Source: Anaeramoeba flamelloides (lineage: Eukaryota > Metamonada > Anaeramoebidae). From it: a DNA stretch of 64,000 nt. The notes beneath the pieces are model-generated. The model saw only the letters and a list, made by a program, of their open reading frames with translations, was not told where the DNA came from and searched no databases. A program made the position numbers and the translations under genes. The stretch covers positions 1,054,501 through 1,118,500 of the forward strand of contig JANTQA010000051.1 of the NCBI GenBank assembly GCA_027625915.1, read 5' to 3'. Positions 11,331 through 24,654 of the stretch are shown piece after piece (the first letter of the stretch is position 1; every line of letters starts with the position of its first letter).

Positions 11331-13458
11331 GATAAATTTTTTACTTTGCTAAGTTGCTTGTAACAGTTATAATTTATATTTGGTTTGGAAATTGAAATAA
11401 AAATTTTCTTTTATTAATTCGAAATCTAGTAATTATTTCGGTGATTAGTAAAAAGTGGAAGAATAATTTTCTAAAACTAATAATTTCCAATAAATCAATA
11501 CTGTCTTTATTACTGTATTTGATTTTTGGATATTTGTATAAGAATAAAATATCATAACAATAATAGTAACAAAAACTTTTTGAAACAAAACAAATTGAAT
11601 ACAATTTGTGAGTGGGACAAAATAATCACTGGTCCCAAGCGTATCCAAATTTCACAAGTTGTTAAAACCTTGATTTGCATTATTAATGTGGATTTAGAAA
11701 AAATCACATTTTACAAAAGTATCTAGTATCATAGTATCAATTTTAAATAGATTAAACTTCTCAAAAGTTGTTATATTTTGGATTTGCTATACCATTGTTT
11801 TAATTGAAATAAAGAAAAAAGATAAAAGTTCTTAATAAAAGAAACCTTTTAATAACAATGGATTGTTTTTATTCTGAATTTCCCTTTTCAAGTCATCAAC
11901 TTTTTTCTTGTAGTTAAAATTGACTTTATTTTTTTGATGAAAAGTGAATCGTATTTTTTTCTTTTTGTGCGGAATAAAAGATATTTTAAAAATTGTGTTT
12001 TCTTCTCTTTTTTTTTCTTGTTCCCTTCTTCTATAAAATCAAATGTTTCAGATTAAATTTTTATTAATTTTTCATTTAAAAAGTACAATTTCAATCCTGA
12101 TCACAATACTGGTATTTGAATCAAAAACCCATAAAAATTTAGACCTCATCTTCTTCATTTTCCTTTTTCTTTACCTAGATAGTTTTAGTGATAGATTGCA
12201 ATTTGTTGGATATACTTTATTTACTAATCCTTTTTTTCTTATATATTGGCTAAGTTAACCTTCTAATTAAAACCAGATTCCAGTATTGAAGAAAGATGAT
12301 AATCAGATCAAATAAAATCCCTTTTATAATTCGATCCTGATCACACCCAGAGGTAACCTTAATTTCATCAAAAAGTAATGGAAATGCAGAGAAGATTTCA
12401 ATTCTCAACTTTTATAATCCTTAAAGCGAATATTAATGGAAAATTTTACACATTTTATTTTTTAAATATTCAAAAAAATTATATATTTCAATTTCTAAAT
12501 GCAAACCAGTGAGAGTTGACACAAAAAAATCAGAAGTCTTATTTCTTGTTTTCCCTTTTGCTAATATTCCTTAACTTTTCAAAAACGTTTCAGATGTTTT
12601 TCCATTCTCAAAAAAAAAAAAACTATATTTTTACAAATGAATCAAGATTTTTCAAGATTTAGAATCTTTTTGTCCAAACCAACATGACTTTTTTGGATCA
12701 GAAAAACTTTAGTTTCTTTTTTTTCTAATTAGCTTTCAAAAATTTCACTTAGATTTTAAGAATGAGTATCTACCTTCTATAAAAAATCTTAAAATCTTTT
12801 CATAGAATGTGAAACATGTCAAAGATTCGTTGTAATAGCAATTTTTCAAGATAAAAAAAAAAAATTATAAAATCAAATTGAGAAATCTTATTGACAAAAC
12901 TTTTTGGTTTTTTACTTTAAAATTTTACTTTAAAAACAAATGACAACAACAACTCACAAGAAGAAAAAATTCAGACAAAAATTGTGTTGACTGAAAAGAA
13001 TTTTCATTCCCCTTTTCTGATCAAGAGAAAATTGATTTTTTAAATTTTGACAATATTTTGATTATCTTGAATTAGAAAACAATTTTGTTGAATTAGTATC
13101 CCCTACTTCAACAGTTATGATTCTAGATATCCTTCTTTTATAATTTTTGTTTGAGTTTTTTTTATTTTTTACCTAAAATCCCACATTTTTTCTTTCAAAG
13201 TAATAAGCAAAAATGAAAAAAAAACAAGACTCTCTGAACCAAATAAAGTCAATCTTTTGGATTCAAACTTTTAAAAACTAAAAATAATTATTGTCAAAAA
13301 CTCGAATAGCCAACAGGCTTTCTAAAAAATAAACACAATGAGTCTTTTTTCAGATTTGGTAAAAACAAATTCTTTTCTTGGATCACAAAATCATTTTTTT
13401 TTTGAATTATTGCTTTTTTGAAAAACTTCAAAAAACATTACAAAAAAACCAAATTTGA
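11331..13458. other. intergenic, upstream of the RGS-domain gene
   Basis: A+T-rich DNA without a supported gene. An isolated TACTGGTATTTGAAT, identical to the 173-bp MITE end, occurs at 12108 without a convincing partner. The phrase CCTGATCACA occurs twice (near 12097 and 12337). The short frames here (for example 12043-12258) are Phe/Ile/Leu-rich and look like chance. Confidence 0.5.
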
Positions 13459-16400
13459 ATGTCTACAACCAAAATCAAAATTCGGAACAGAAAAACCTTT
13501 TTAGAAACAATTTTTCAATTTAGAAATCAAAAAAAAATGAAGAAGGATCATTTAGTTAAAGAATTTTCAAGAACTTATCTCATAGCCAATAACTTGGAAA
13601 GAACATTAAATGAGCTTGAATTTCAGAAAACGAAATTAATTGATTTCACACACTTAAATGATTACACAAAGAAAATAAGTGATGTTGAGTCTCGAATTCA
13701 GAGTGAACAAACTGAAAATGGATTATTAAAAATTCAAATTAATAAAATAAGGACAAAACAAAAGAAAATAGATCTTGAATCAAATTCTAAATTTAATGAA
13801 TTGAACCAACTTGAAGAGCTTGAAAATCAAAAACAAGAGAAAGGTGACCAGCAACAAGAACAAGAACAAGAACAACAACAACAACAACAAAAACAACAAC
13901 AAAAACAAGAACTAGAACAAGAAGAACAACAACAACAAAATAAAGAAGAAGAAGAAGAAAAAGAAAAAATAAACAAAAAAATACAAAAAAATCAAAACCA
14001 GATCACAATTTTCAAAAATAAAATCACAAATTTCCAAAAAACATTGGGCGATTTAATCAAAACAAAGTTACAAGAAGAAGAAATAAAAAACCAATATTTC
14101 AAAACAAAACAAGGAAAACAATTAATACTGGATCAAAATCAAAGTATTGAAGATTTAAAACAGGTTGTAACAACAATCGACAAACGAATCAAAAAAATAA
14201 CATTCGAATTGCAGAATAGGAAAAACTCCACAGCAACCTTCTTTAGAGAACGAACAAGACAAAATTTGATTCAAATCAAAATTGAGAAATTGATTCTGGA
14301 AAACAAAAAGATAAAGGATGAAATATCCGATGTTTTAGATGGTTTTGATTATAAAGAATACTTTCAAGTCTCTTCAGAGTTTGAAAATAAAGATCTATTA
14401 ATCAAAAATAGCCTGAATAATAGCAATAACAAGAAAAAACAAGAAAAAGAAAAGAAAAAGAAGAAAATTGAACAAACAAACCAAACCAAAAATAAAATAA
14501 CAAATTTAAAAAAAAAAAATTTAAACTCAAGTCATAGTTTAGACGAAATTCAGATATCCTCATGTGAAAATTTTGAAAATTTAAAAACAGAAAAAAACAT
14601 TAAATCATCTTGTAATCAGCAAAAGAACCTTATCAATAATCGTAGTATTTATTTATTTGGAAGTGATAATATCGATAAAAGAAAAACACTTGATTTAAAA
14701 AAATTATTTTCAGAATATGGCAAACTTCCTAATCAAAAATTAAATGATAATGACATAAATCCTGATTTTATCGAAATGAAATCAATTGAAAATTGCAATA
14801 ATAAAATGAATAATATTAATAATATTACCAATAATCAAAAGAATTTTAAAACCTTCAGATCAAAAAGTGATTATGTCCATTTGCATAATTTACAAGCACA
14901 AAATTCTCAACAAATCAAAAAAACAAAAAGCAATAGTGTCGATTATACTAAATTAAATAAAATTCAAAAAAATCAAAACAATCAATTACATTCATGCCTA
15001 TCTAGCTCTTCAATTAAAACACTTGACAGCTTGTTATCAATACCTATAGCGTTTGATCATTTTAAAGAATTTTTATGTAAACAGTTTAATCAAGAAAATA
15101 TTATGTTTTTTCAAGATGTTAAAGAGTATAAAATACAAGCTCTCACTTATAAGGTAATTATTATTATTTATTTAAAAAAAACTGAAACAAAACGAAATCT
15201 ATATATATATATATATATATATATATAACTAGAACTATCACTTTTTTTTTTTTTTATTCATTTCTTTTTAAACAACTAATGTATCCAAAATATTATATTT
15301 CCAATTTTTCCAAAATTTATTTCTAATTAATTTAAAAAAAAAAAAAAATGAAAATTGTTAACTAACTATAGAGAATGAAAAAAAAGGCAACAAACATTTA
15401 TTTAAAATATATTAAAGCAGGATCTTTATTCGAAATCAATATTATCTTTTCGCTAAGAAAAAAAATAATTGATCAAATTTCTAAAAAACAATTTTCTTTA
15501 AAAATGTTTGATGAAGCACAAGAAACCGTTTATCAACATTTGTATAGGAATTCATTGAGTTCATTTATGAAAAGTGAAATTTATAAAAATTTGACAGAAA
15601 ATCTACCAAACGATTCAAATTATGATTTGAACACTAATATCAAAAAATGTTATTTGATTTCTAACAATTTAAAAAAACATTTAAACAAAAAAACAGAGCC
15701 AAAAGCATTGAATGAAGAACGGTTATTCAAAGGCAAAAAGGAACAGGCGGATATACTCTGTGAAAAATTATTAATGATGTTATTAGAGATAATCAAATCA
15801 AATTATAATTTTAGAAAAGAACAAATTAATGTTAAACAAATTTTGAAATCGATCCAATTTAGTAGGTTTTCTGAATTGTCGTCGCAATTGCAAAACGTGA
15901 CTTTTAATTGTCTAAAAAATGAAGATGATAAATTAAGATTTTGGATCAATTTATATAATACACTGGTTTTACATAGCTTTATCATTAATGGCTTCCCTAA
16001 GGATAAAGCTCATTACGAGAAATTATTAAAACAATCAAAGTATTTAATAAACCAACAATATTTGTCATTGAATGATATTTATCATGGGATATTAAGATGC
16101 AATGTGAACCCTAAAAATAACAATCGTAATTATTTTAAAACCCAATTAAATGGTTTTAATGATTTAATTTTACAGAAAATTGACCTTAGAATACATTTTC
16201 TCTGCTATCAGTATTCCTTCCCATCTTTTATTACTGTATATCATAAAAAGAATTTCCAAAGTTCCTTACAAAAAATTACCAAAAAAGTTTTGCAGCCTTT
16301 AGTTCAAATAAATCAAAATAAAAATCAAATTCTTTTGCCATATGTTTTTAATATTTATGAAAATGATTTCGAATGTAATCACAATATTATTGATTGGATT

Positions 16401-16535
16401 AATCTCCAATTAAATACAAATTATAAGTTGAAGAAAAAAAATTCATTCACAATAAAATATTCTAATAAAAATAATTCAACCCAGCAATTTACCTTTGATC
16501 ATAAAGCAACATTATTAAGAAAATTTATAAATTAG
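13459..16535 (+). CDS. coiled-coil RGS and DUF547 domain protein, two exons
   Basis: Exon 1 is 13459-15153 and exon 2 is 15372-16535. The donor GTAATT and acceptor CTATAG are joined in phase 0 across a 218-bp intron containing a (TA)n run, giving 952 residues. Residues about 1-300 are long Lys/Glu/Gln-rich helices with a poly-Gln/Glu stretch, probably coiled coil. About 515-640 form an RGS box split by the intron: LLSIPIAFDHFKEFLCKQ and ENIMFFQDVKEYK in exon 1, then KKKATNIYLKYI, INIIFSLRKKI and FDEAQETVYQHL in exon 2. RGS boxes speed GTP hydrolysis on G-alpha. About 740-890 match DUF547 (FWINLYNTLVLHSFIING and the end LPYVFNIYENDF), a domain often linked to coiled coils in plant MIP1-like proteins. 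Joining the exons restores the RGS fold, which supports the splice. The start is the first ATG in frame. G-alpha partner and DUF547 role are unknown. Confidence 0.88.
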
Positions 16536-18271
16536 GAATTATTAATTCCTATTAACAGCATTTTTAGAAAAGGTATTTTAAAAAAGCACCATCGAAAATT
16601 ATTAAATAGTACTGAAAATGGGTATTGTGAAGTTTGTTTACTGTATGAAATATAATTATAAAAAAAATATTTCATACCTTTTTAAAATGGCTATATTATG
16701 ATTATTTATTTTTATTTTATATTATTTCAAATTTTAGAAATGTCTAAATTTTGATAATATTGTTTAAAATATTTGTTTTATAAATTGATTATATATATAT
16801 ATATATTCATCCCTTTTCATTTTTTATTTTAATTTGTTTAATTTGTTTAATATTTTAATATTTATAATTTTCTTTTATTTGTAATTTTATTTTTTAAATT
16901 TTTTTAAATTCTTTTGAGATACACAATTTTTTTTTGTTATCTAAATATTTTTTTTATCCAATATAAAAAAAAAACTTCATGTAATTTTTAGAATTAAATA
17001 AATACAGTATAAATTCATTAATATCTTTTACTTTATATGTTTTTAATTGTCAATTTTTGTGGATTTAACATTGATATATATATATATATATATAGTGAAT
17101 TTGAATATGGATATATACAAATACATCTGTTATATAAAATTAACAATCATAAGAGTTAAAAAGTGTAAAATCAAAAAATACTTTAAAAGTTATAAAAACA
17201 ACTTTTTTGTATTCAAAAAAAAAGTATTTTGAGATAAAATCAAAAAAGATTCTATTAACTGAAAAATAACAAATTAGAACCAAAATTTTCAGACTTTTTG
17301 GGGTTCTGAGTTGTCAAACATAATTTAGAATATAATAAATGTTCAATGACTACACTTTCGTGTGGAATAAGAGATATTCTATATTAAAAAAATACTTTGA
17401 AAGAATTCCTAAATCTTGGTTAAATTTACACACTAGGAGAATTTTATTTACAAAAAAAAACAATGGAAAGTTTCATAATTCCCAATAATTTTCATATTGT
17501 TTACCCTTCTTAGATCCCAACCAAAATCTTGATTTTAAAATTTCATGGCTTCCATTTCAAATCTTTGAACACAAAATAATAATATTCCTGATTTAATAAT
17601 TCTTCTTCAGAACTTCCAAAAGTAACTATTTTTTTAATTTTTTAATTTCAAAGATTAACTCAATAATTATCAATATCCAATACCTAAAGATTGATTATTT
17701 TGGTTTACTTTTTGCAAAGCGGATTGTATCATCAATAGATATATCAAAATAATTTGTCAAAATAACCACTATTATTTAATTTTTTTTAATTTTTAATAAA
17801 AAAATCGAATTTTTTAGATGCTCATCGATATTATGAGACATATTTAAGAAAAATATTTTCTAACTTTAAAATATTGGGATTGATTATCTTACCTTTTAAT
17901 TTATCATGAAATCAAGAATATTTTTCTGAAATTCTTTAATTTTTTTACCCATGCAAGGATCAATTTTAATTGATGGTATCAACAAATAGTAATATTTTAT
18001 TAATCGAATTTTTAGAGACATTTAAACCAATTGGTAACACTAATAAGATTTCCTTTCAATAACAAAATACATCAATTTTAGACATTTTCATGGCCGATTC
18101 AATTCCTTAAAAAAAAAAAAAAAACCCTTAAATATATTTTGATAAAATTTAAAACTAAAAAAATAATAAACAATAAAACATAGCAAAAAGTTTTGAAAAA
18201 AAAAAAAAAAAAAAAGAAAAGAGCAAAAACAATAAAAATGAAAACTTTTCAAATAGTCTCTGTTTTTTTCA
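16536..18271. other. convergent intergenic region
   Basis: Lies between the 3' ends of the RGS gene and CNOT10. It contains (TA)n runs near 16788-16806 and 17075-17095 and several A/T homopolymers. No gene is supported; the short frame at 17047-17232 encodes the TA repeat. Confidence 0.6.
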
Positions 18272-21054
18272 TTATTTTTGTGAATTTTCTAAAGGATAAA
18301 AAGCATGGCAGCTTTTTAATAATTCTAAAGCATTTTGGTTATTTCCGTTGGAAAGTTCAAGGTATACACATGATAATAAAACAAGAGGAGAATTGGGAAA
18401 CATTCTAGAAGCTTGTTTTATATATTCTGATGCCGTCTGTATATCATTTTGCAAAATCAAAACAAATGCAAGGTTTAGAAGCGTTACACAATCTGACCAA
18501 TTTGATTCATATTCCTTAGGTGACATGATTTTTAAATTTTTGGGTCCCTTTAATAACTTTTCAACTTGGTATCTTCTTTTTTGTAAGCTTTTCGAGATAT
18601 ATTCCTTAGCTAAATTTGGATTATTTAATAAACAACAAGCTTCCGCAGCATAAAGGTTTGCCAAATATTCTCTATAGGGGTCTGGATTATAATTTAATAA
18701 CATTTTGGCACTTGATAAAGCCGTGACAGGGTTTTGGCAACATAAAGAAATATAACTTAATAATAATAATCCATGCTCGAGGTCTTGTTTTAAACTTTGA
18801 TCATTTTTTGATAAGTTGTCAAGATCAATATTTGTTTTCCCATTTTTTAATGTATTTAAATTTGTGTGATTGGTGTTGGTTTTTTCTTTATTTTTTTGTT
18901 TTTCAATTCCATTTTCGTTTTCTTTTTTGATTTTGAATTCATTCTTTTGAGTTTTATTATTTTCATCAATTTTTGAGTTTTTATTATTATTGCTTGTTGT
19001 TGAAGTTTTTTGATTTTGATTATTTATTATTTTTAATAATTTTTCAGAAATTAATATGGAATTTGATGCTGCCTTTGAAGCATAATCCAAACTCATCGAT
19101 TGTACAGGTATACCATGGAATTGCAAATCACCAACGTTACTTGATACAATATCTTCAAAGCTAACCGATTCTTCATTAATATTTAATCCATCATTTGGCC
19201 CAATTCCAGTTTGGAGTATAACTGTTCGGTATTTACCCTGCCCGATTACCTTTTTCACTAAACGGTTCAGGCTGCCCACTTGTTCTTTGTCCTTGGTTAA
19301 TCTAAAATGTTCCAATAAACAACATTCTGCTAATCTTATCCACACTCGGGGCCTATTATATAAGCATACCAATGCACCCTGGAAAAATTGAAATGCATTT
19401 TGTGGCTTTTCAAGTAAAATTAAACACAAGCCCGTGTTATACATTATTTCACTTCTTTTATCTTTTGAAAAATTATTAACAGTTTTTTCATTTTTACAAA
19501 TTTGTGAATTTGCTAGTAATGCCTTTTTAAAATAAAATAATGCAGAGCCCGGCTTGTTATTCTTTAATTCGACACACCCTAAATTGTTATAAAACGATGA
19601 CCAAAAATTTGAATGATTCCTTTCTTCTGTTTTTGAATTCTCCATCGTTTTACTTAATCCCCATAAATTATTTTTAGCTTCTTCTAAATTCATTTTTGAA
19701 TTCTCAATTTTACATCTCATCATATTCAAACTTAAATTTTCATTTAAAAGGGTTTTTTCATTTAATTTTTCTATTTGATTTTCTTCTATTAATAATATTA
19801 AATAAAAATAAAATAAAATAATAAATTCATTAAAAAAAAATGAGTGATTGTTGTAAATATCAATAGATTAATTTGTAAAGATTTTATTTTTTATACAAGA
19901 AAATTAAAAAATTAATAAATTTTTAGAAAGAATGTATAAGATTTTTAATAAATACCAAATTGATCGGTTTTAAAAGAAGGTTGGCATTGGCTTTTCTAAA
20001 TATTTTTTTTTTAAAATTACTCAAATTACTTTTTCTTTTTTAATATTGTTAAAAATTGAAGATTTGTAATAGAGTGTGACAACAACTAACCCTGTATTTA
20101 AAAGTATAAAAATTGAATAAATTCGTGAATAAAGATTGTTTATAAGTAATTTTTTTTTAAAATAAGTTGAATTATTTTTATTTTGATACACTCAGCAACT
20201 TTAATAATAAAAGATATTATAACACCTTCTTTAGTATTTCACAATAAACATAATATGAGATAATATACGAATTAAATAAACAATTTTTTTTTTTTCTTTT
20301 TTTGAAGGAAAAAAAAAACAATAAATTAAAATTTTTAATCTTTAACAAAGGAAAATTTCCTCTTCTTTTGAGAACAACTAGTACCTCATCTCTTTTTAAA
20401 AATAAATTACATTTTTGTGTTCCATTATTTTATAATACATTAATTATGTCCCCCCTTTTTGTTACAAAAAAAACTTTTTTTTTCGCATTTTTTTTTTCTT
20501 GTAGCAAAGATGATAATGGATTGAAGAAAAATATTATCGAGAAACCAAGTCGTAATAATGTGTAAAAGAAGGTTAAGAGTAAGAAAGCAGTGATTATTTT
20601 TAAATAACTTTGAGAATAAAAGAAAAAAATCTGAATTTTGAAAATGATTTATTTAAAAGTCTTTTTTCAAGTATGAAAAAACAGTAATCTAAGCTCCATC
20701 CAAAAATGTGGGGCAAAAAAATATCCATCAATATAAGAATAAATTCTTTATTCAGTTATTAAACTCAAAACTTTAGACAAAAAAAACGAAGCCATTAATA
20801 ATAATAAAACTCTTGATTAAAATTTGTGTTTATTGATCAAAGTTCGAAGAATAAAAAAAAAAAAAAAAAAAAAAATTGCCCCTAATTTTTTGGAAAAATA
20901 TCCAAAATTAGTAATGTCTATTTAACAATCTTTAGTTCGATCTTTTTTTCAATTTTTTTTTTTGATAATGTAAAATCATACTTCAATATATTTTTGATTT
21001 GATCTTTAGATTTTTTGTTTTTCATTTGATCATTAACTTTTTGTTTTTCCCATT

Positions 21055-21101
<47 letters not shown>

Positions 21102-24100
21102 ATTTAAAAAAAGCAAACTGAATGAAAAAAAAAAAAAAAAACAACCTTTTTATTTTTTCTTGTTTTTTTGTTTATCTCACCTCTTTAATTGAAGTGTACA
21201 ACTATTCTTAGCAATTTTTCCACCAAAGTCCATCGAAGTCAACTCAATTGTTTAGAATCAAAAGAATTTTTGGTTGATTTCTTATCACATCTCTTCTGAA
21301 CTTTGTTAAATTTTGGACAATAATAATAACAAAGTAAAAATGAAAAAAATGAAGAATTCGAAAAAATAATGAAATGAGAAATTTGACTCGATTATTTTTT
21401 CAAAATTAAAAATTTTGCAAAATAATTTTAATTCAAAAAAAAATATTTAGAATCCATTAATAAAACTTCAAAATACAAGAAATTAAGTATGATATGTTAA
21501 AAAACATATTATTGTTGTACATTTTGTATAATTAAATTAATATTAAGAAATAATTATTGAAATAAAAAATGCCCTATATTATTGGAAATAGCTTATGTTA
21601 CAAAGCAAATGGTTCAAAAATTCAGAGAATTAAAAAGGGGGGGTTAAAAATGGGAAACAATTCATCATTACAAGATTTACTAATGGAAGATTTTTTCAAG
21701 AATCTATCAAATATTCCCGAAAATACCCGAAAATCGAAAATACACGAAAATTTTTTAACCACGAAAAAACACTTAATGAACAACTTCTAAGAAACTCTGG
21801 TGCCAATATTCTCAGACTAAAGGTATATTTGGAATTTTATTGTATAATATTTTTTTTTGTGGTCTGAAAATATCAAAATTAAAAAAATTTAAATTTTTGT
21901 GAATAGTATTCAACCCATTTTGTGTTAAAGGGCTTGGTATCTTAGATGAATGTAACATTTCTGATCATTTCGGAATGGTATTGAGTAAATGAGTGAAAAT
22001 GTACCTGTAAAGAAAATTTCTAATTGTATATTATTACCCTTAATTTTGTAATCTTAAATTCAATCCAAAAATAACCGAGAAATATCTAAAAGTACAATAC
22101 ATACCCATACCCTACACACGGTGGTCCAAGCCAAACTTTATTTAACTCTCCATTCCATAAAAGGAACTGGTTTAACCAAAACATACAAACATACACCATA
22201 CCAAACATACACATGGTATACCTATACACTTACCCTAAAAAGTGCCAACTATTACTCAAATATACTCAAAAGGTACCAAAAAACTCTTTAGAGTGGCTTA
22301 AAGTAGAAAATTCAAAAAATATATTTTGTCTGAAAGTAAAATTGTTATTTTACCGTTAAACTGGGTATATTAGCACTAGAGTTTCTTCTAAGTTGTTCAT
22401 AAAGTGTTTTTTCGTGGTTAAAAAATTTTCGGGTATTTTCGATTTTAGGGTATTTTCGGAAATATTTCAAACACCCATTTTTCAAACATAATTAAATGCA
22501 AGTTGTAATTTTTTCATAAAGAAAAGAAAAGAAAAGAAAAAGAAATTTTAGTTCATAAATGAAAAATTAAAGAACAATTTTTTTTTTGGAAACTGAATTG
22601 AATTACAAAAATGTATTTAGCAACTATAGGCATTGTAATAAAAAAAAAATTACAAAACAATTATGTATCAAAAATAAATCGAAAAAAAATAAAAGAACAA
22701 AAGTGTGGAAAAATAATAAATTTTATTGTATGGCTCAAGATCTAATTTACTTGGAATTTCAAGTGTTTATTATTCCATTCCAAGTGACTTTTGTTTTGTC
22801 ATTGAGATCTTTCAATGAAATTTTTTTCGATATTTATTTTTATTTTTTTCCTAATTTTTTTTGAATTAAAAATATTGGAAAAGAATTTTCCAAAAAAGGG
22901 ATTGAAAAAAAAAATGCAAAACTACCGAATTTTTGTATTTATACCTACACCGTTGCTTTAAAGTCTTGAATTTATTAGTAAAATACTTCTTATTTTACTT
23001 TATTTGAATTGAAAATTAGAAGATCAGAAAATTTTCAAACTTTGCCTACAAACAAAATATTTCACAAAATCTTTCCACAGCGACTACAGTACTACCCTAT
23101 ACTTTCCAGTATCCTAATCTCTTTCTTATCGGTAGTTATCAAGAATTATATACTTTTTAATTTTTACAAAAAAAAGTTTGAGTTTAAAAAAATATATATA
23201 GCAGATTTGTAACATGTTTCGTCTTTTATAACAAACACAAATGTTATAAAAGTTGTTATTCTAAAATTTTTTAACATTTTAAATGCTTATAACACCGTAA
23301 CAAAACGTTTATAACATGTTATAAAAATATTTTTTTATTAGGAAAGTGACAATACTGTACTATTGAAACAATATTTCCAAAGATTGCCAAAAGTCCCATG
23401 ATAATATTAGAAAATGAATCACCATATTTATTTTTTAACAATTCCTTAAATATAAAAAAGAAAAATGTCTGATCTTGTAATTACATAAAAAACCCTTATT
23501 ACTTTTTTTTTAGCACATGACAATTCAAATCACTTTCCTATTTTTGCCAAATCAAAAATTGAATGTACAATTTACAATTGTGTGACACTCTGAGAGATCT
23601 ACATTTTTCAATTATTAAAATGAAAAAGAAAAAAAATCTTGGAAATTTGAAAAGTACAGACAAAAAACGAAAAAGTTTCGATCATTTTTTTAACCAATAA
23701 AAAGCCAAGCACTTTACATTTCTATTTTTTAAAAACAAAAAGAAAAAGTGAAGAGCATATTACTTTATTAAAAGTATTCAAATTTTTTTTGTGTTTTGTT
23801 TCAAAAAGGAAAAGGATAAAAATAAAAAAGGAATCTCAATTTTTTTCAATTAGTTGCTTGGCTTGAATCAAAAAAATTTTTGTTTAAAATGAAATTGAAA
23901 TAAAGGATCGCTTTCTTTCTTCTTGAATAAAAGAAGAACGATAAAAAAAAAAATCAAAAAGAAAAAAGACAAAAGACAAAAATAAAAAAAAAAAAATTGA
24001 AAAAAGGAAAAAAAAATAAAACAAGTTACTTTGTTGTTGTAAATTTCTATTTTTAATTTCTTGTAATTGGTTTACAAATAACTCTGCTTTGTTATGTTCA

Positions 24101-24654
24101 GAACAACACAAAGAAAGTTTAATTTTAAGCATTAATAGTCGTTGCCTATTTTTGTTTTGGTTTCTTGTTTGTAATCCAGAATTTTTTTGATTATTTTTGG
24201 TGTTTGTCTGGAAAAATTGGTTTTCAATCAAAGAAATTAATTCGTTTGCTTGTGAAATATGGTTGTTCTCTATTGACAATTTTAATAAAAGGTATGTTGC
24301 TTCAAATCCTAAATAAGGATCTAGTGAACCGACATTTTTTCGTAAAGACTCCAATTGGGTTGCTGCCCTTTGATATCTTTTTAATTGGTAATTGACGATC
24401 GCTTGGTTATAAATCACATAGCCTAAATCAGCTGTTGTTAGATCTTTTGAGAATTGTTTAACAATTCCATTTAATGTTTCTAAATATTCTTCTGGTTGTG
24501 TGCGTCCTGTCTTCATATATTCACAAAGCGCAAGATGGCTTTTTAACTTGACAATTTTTTTATCATTCCCACTTGTTTTTTCAATTAATGTTGAGATTTG
24601 TTGAGACGCTTCATTGTATTTTTTTTGTGTAAACAGTTGGTGTGCTAAATTCAT
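18272..24654 (-). CDS. CNOT10: CCR4-NOT complex subunit 10 homologue (TPR protein), two exons
   Basis: CNOT10 is a TPR scaffold that with CNOT11 docks on the N-terminus of CNOT1 in the CCR4-NOT deadenylase, which shortens mRNA poly(A) tails. Exon 1 is 24654-24030 and exon 2 is 19785-18272. The donor GTAACT and acceptor AATAG meet in phase 1, giving 712 residues against 744 in human. Exon 1 has the family N-terminus: LAHQLFTQKKYNEASQQI, then GYVIYNQAIVNYQLKRYQ and EATYLLLKLSIENNHISQA. Exon 2 has NNLGCVELKNNKPGSALFYF, NTGLCLILLEKPQNAFQF and RPRVWIRLAECCLLEHF, the CNOT10 signature repeats, then an Asn/Lys-rich linker and C-terminal TPR-like helices ending NALELLKSCHAFYPLENSQK. The start ATG (24654) follows a stop in frame. 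The 4244-bp intron is far longer than its neighbours and carries an inverted-repeat element. Function in the host is inferred from family. Confidence 0.9.
21058..21096. repeat. poly-T tract of about 39 bp in the CNOT10 intron
   Basis: One of the longest pure homopolymers in the window. On the coding (minus) strand it is poly-A. It may be the A-tail scar of a retroposed sequence, but no body can be defined next to it. Confidence 0.7.
21708..22470. mobile_element. inverted-repeat element, about 760 bp, in the CNOT10 intron
   Basis: The ends are complementary over about 105 bp: 21708-21812 pairs with 22373-22470. The shared sequence includes CCGAAAATACCC, AAAATTTTTTAACCACG, AAAAAACACTT and ATGAACAACTT with only scattered mismatches. 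The interior of about 560 bp has no ORF and contains CATACC-rich DNA near 22100-22210. The structure is that of a foldback or MITE-type DNA element; a target-site duplication was not identified. Confidence 0.8.

Noticed and set aside
20302-20565. 87-codon plus frame in the CNOT10 intron
   Set aside because: Low-complexity Lys/Phe/Leu sequence without a conserved feature, on the strand opposite to the host gene.
22586-22864. 92-codon plus frame in the CNOT10 intron
   Set aside because: Composition Lys/Asn/Phe/Ile only, with no family match recognised; probably chance.
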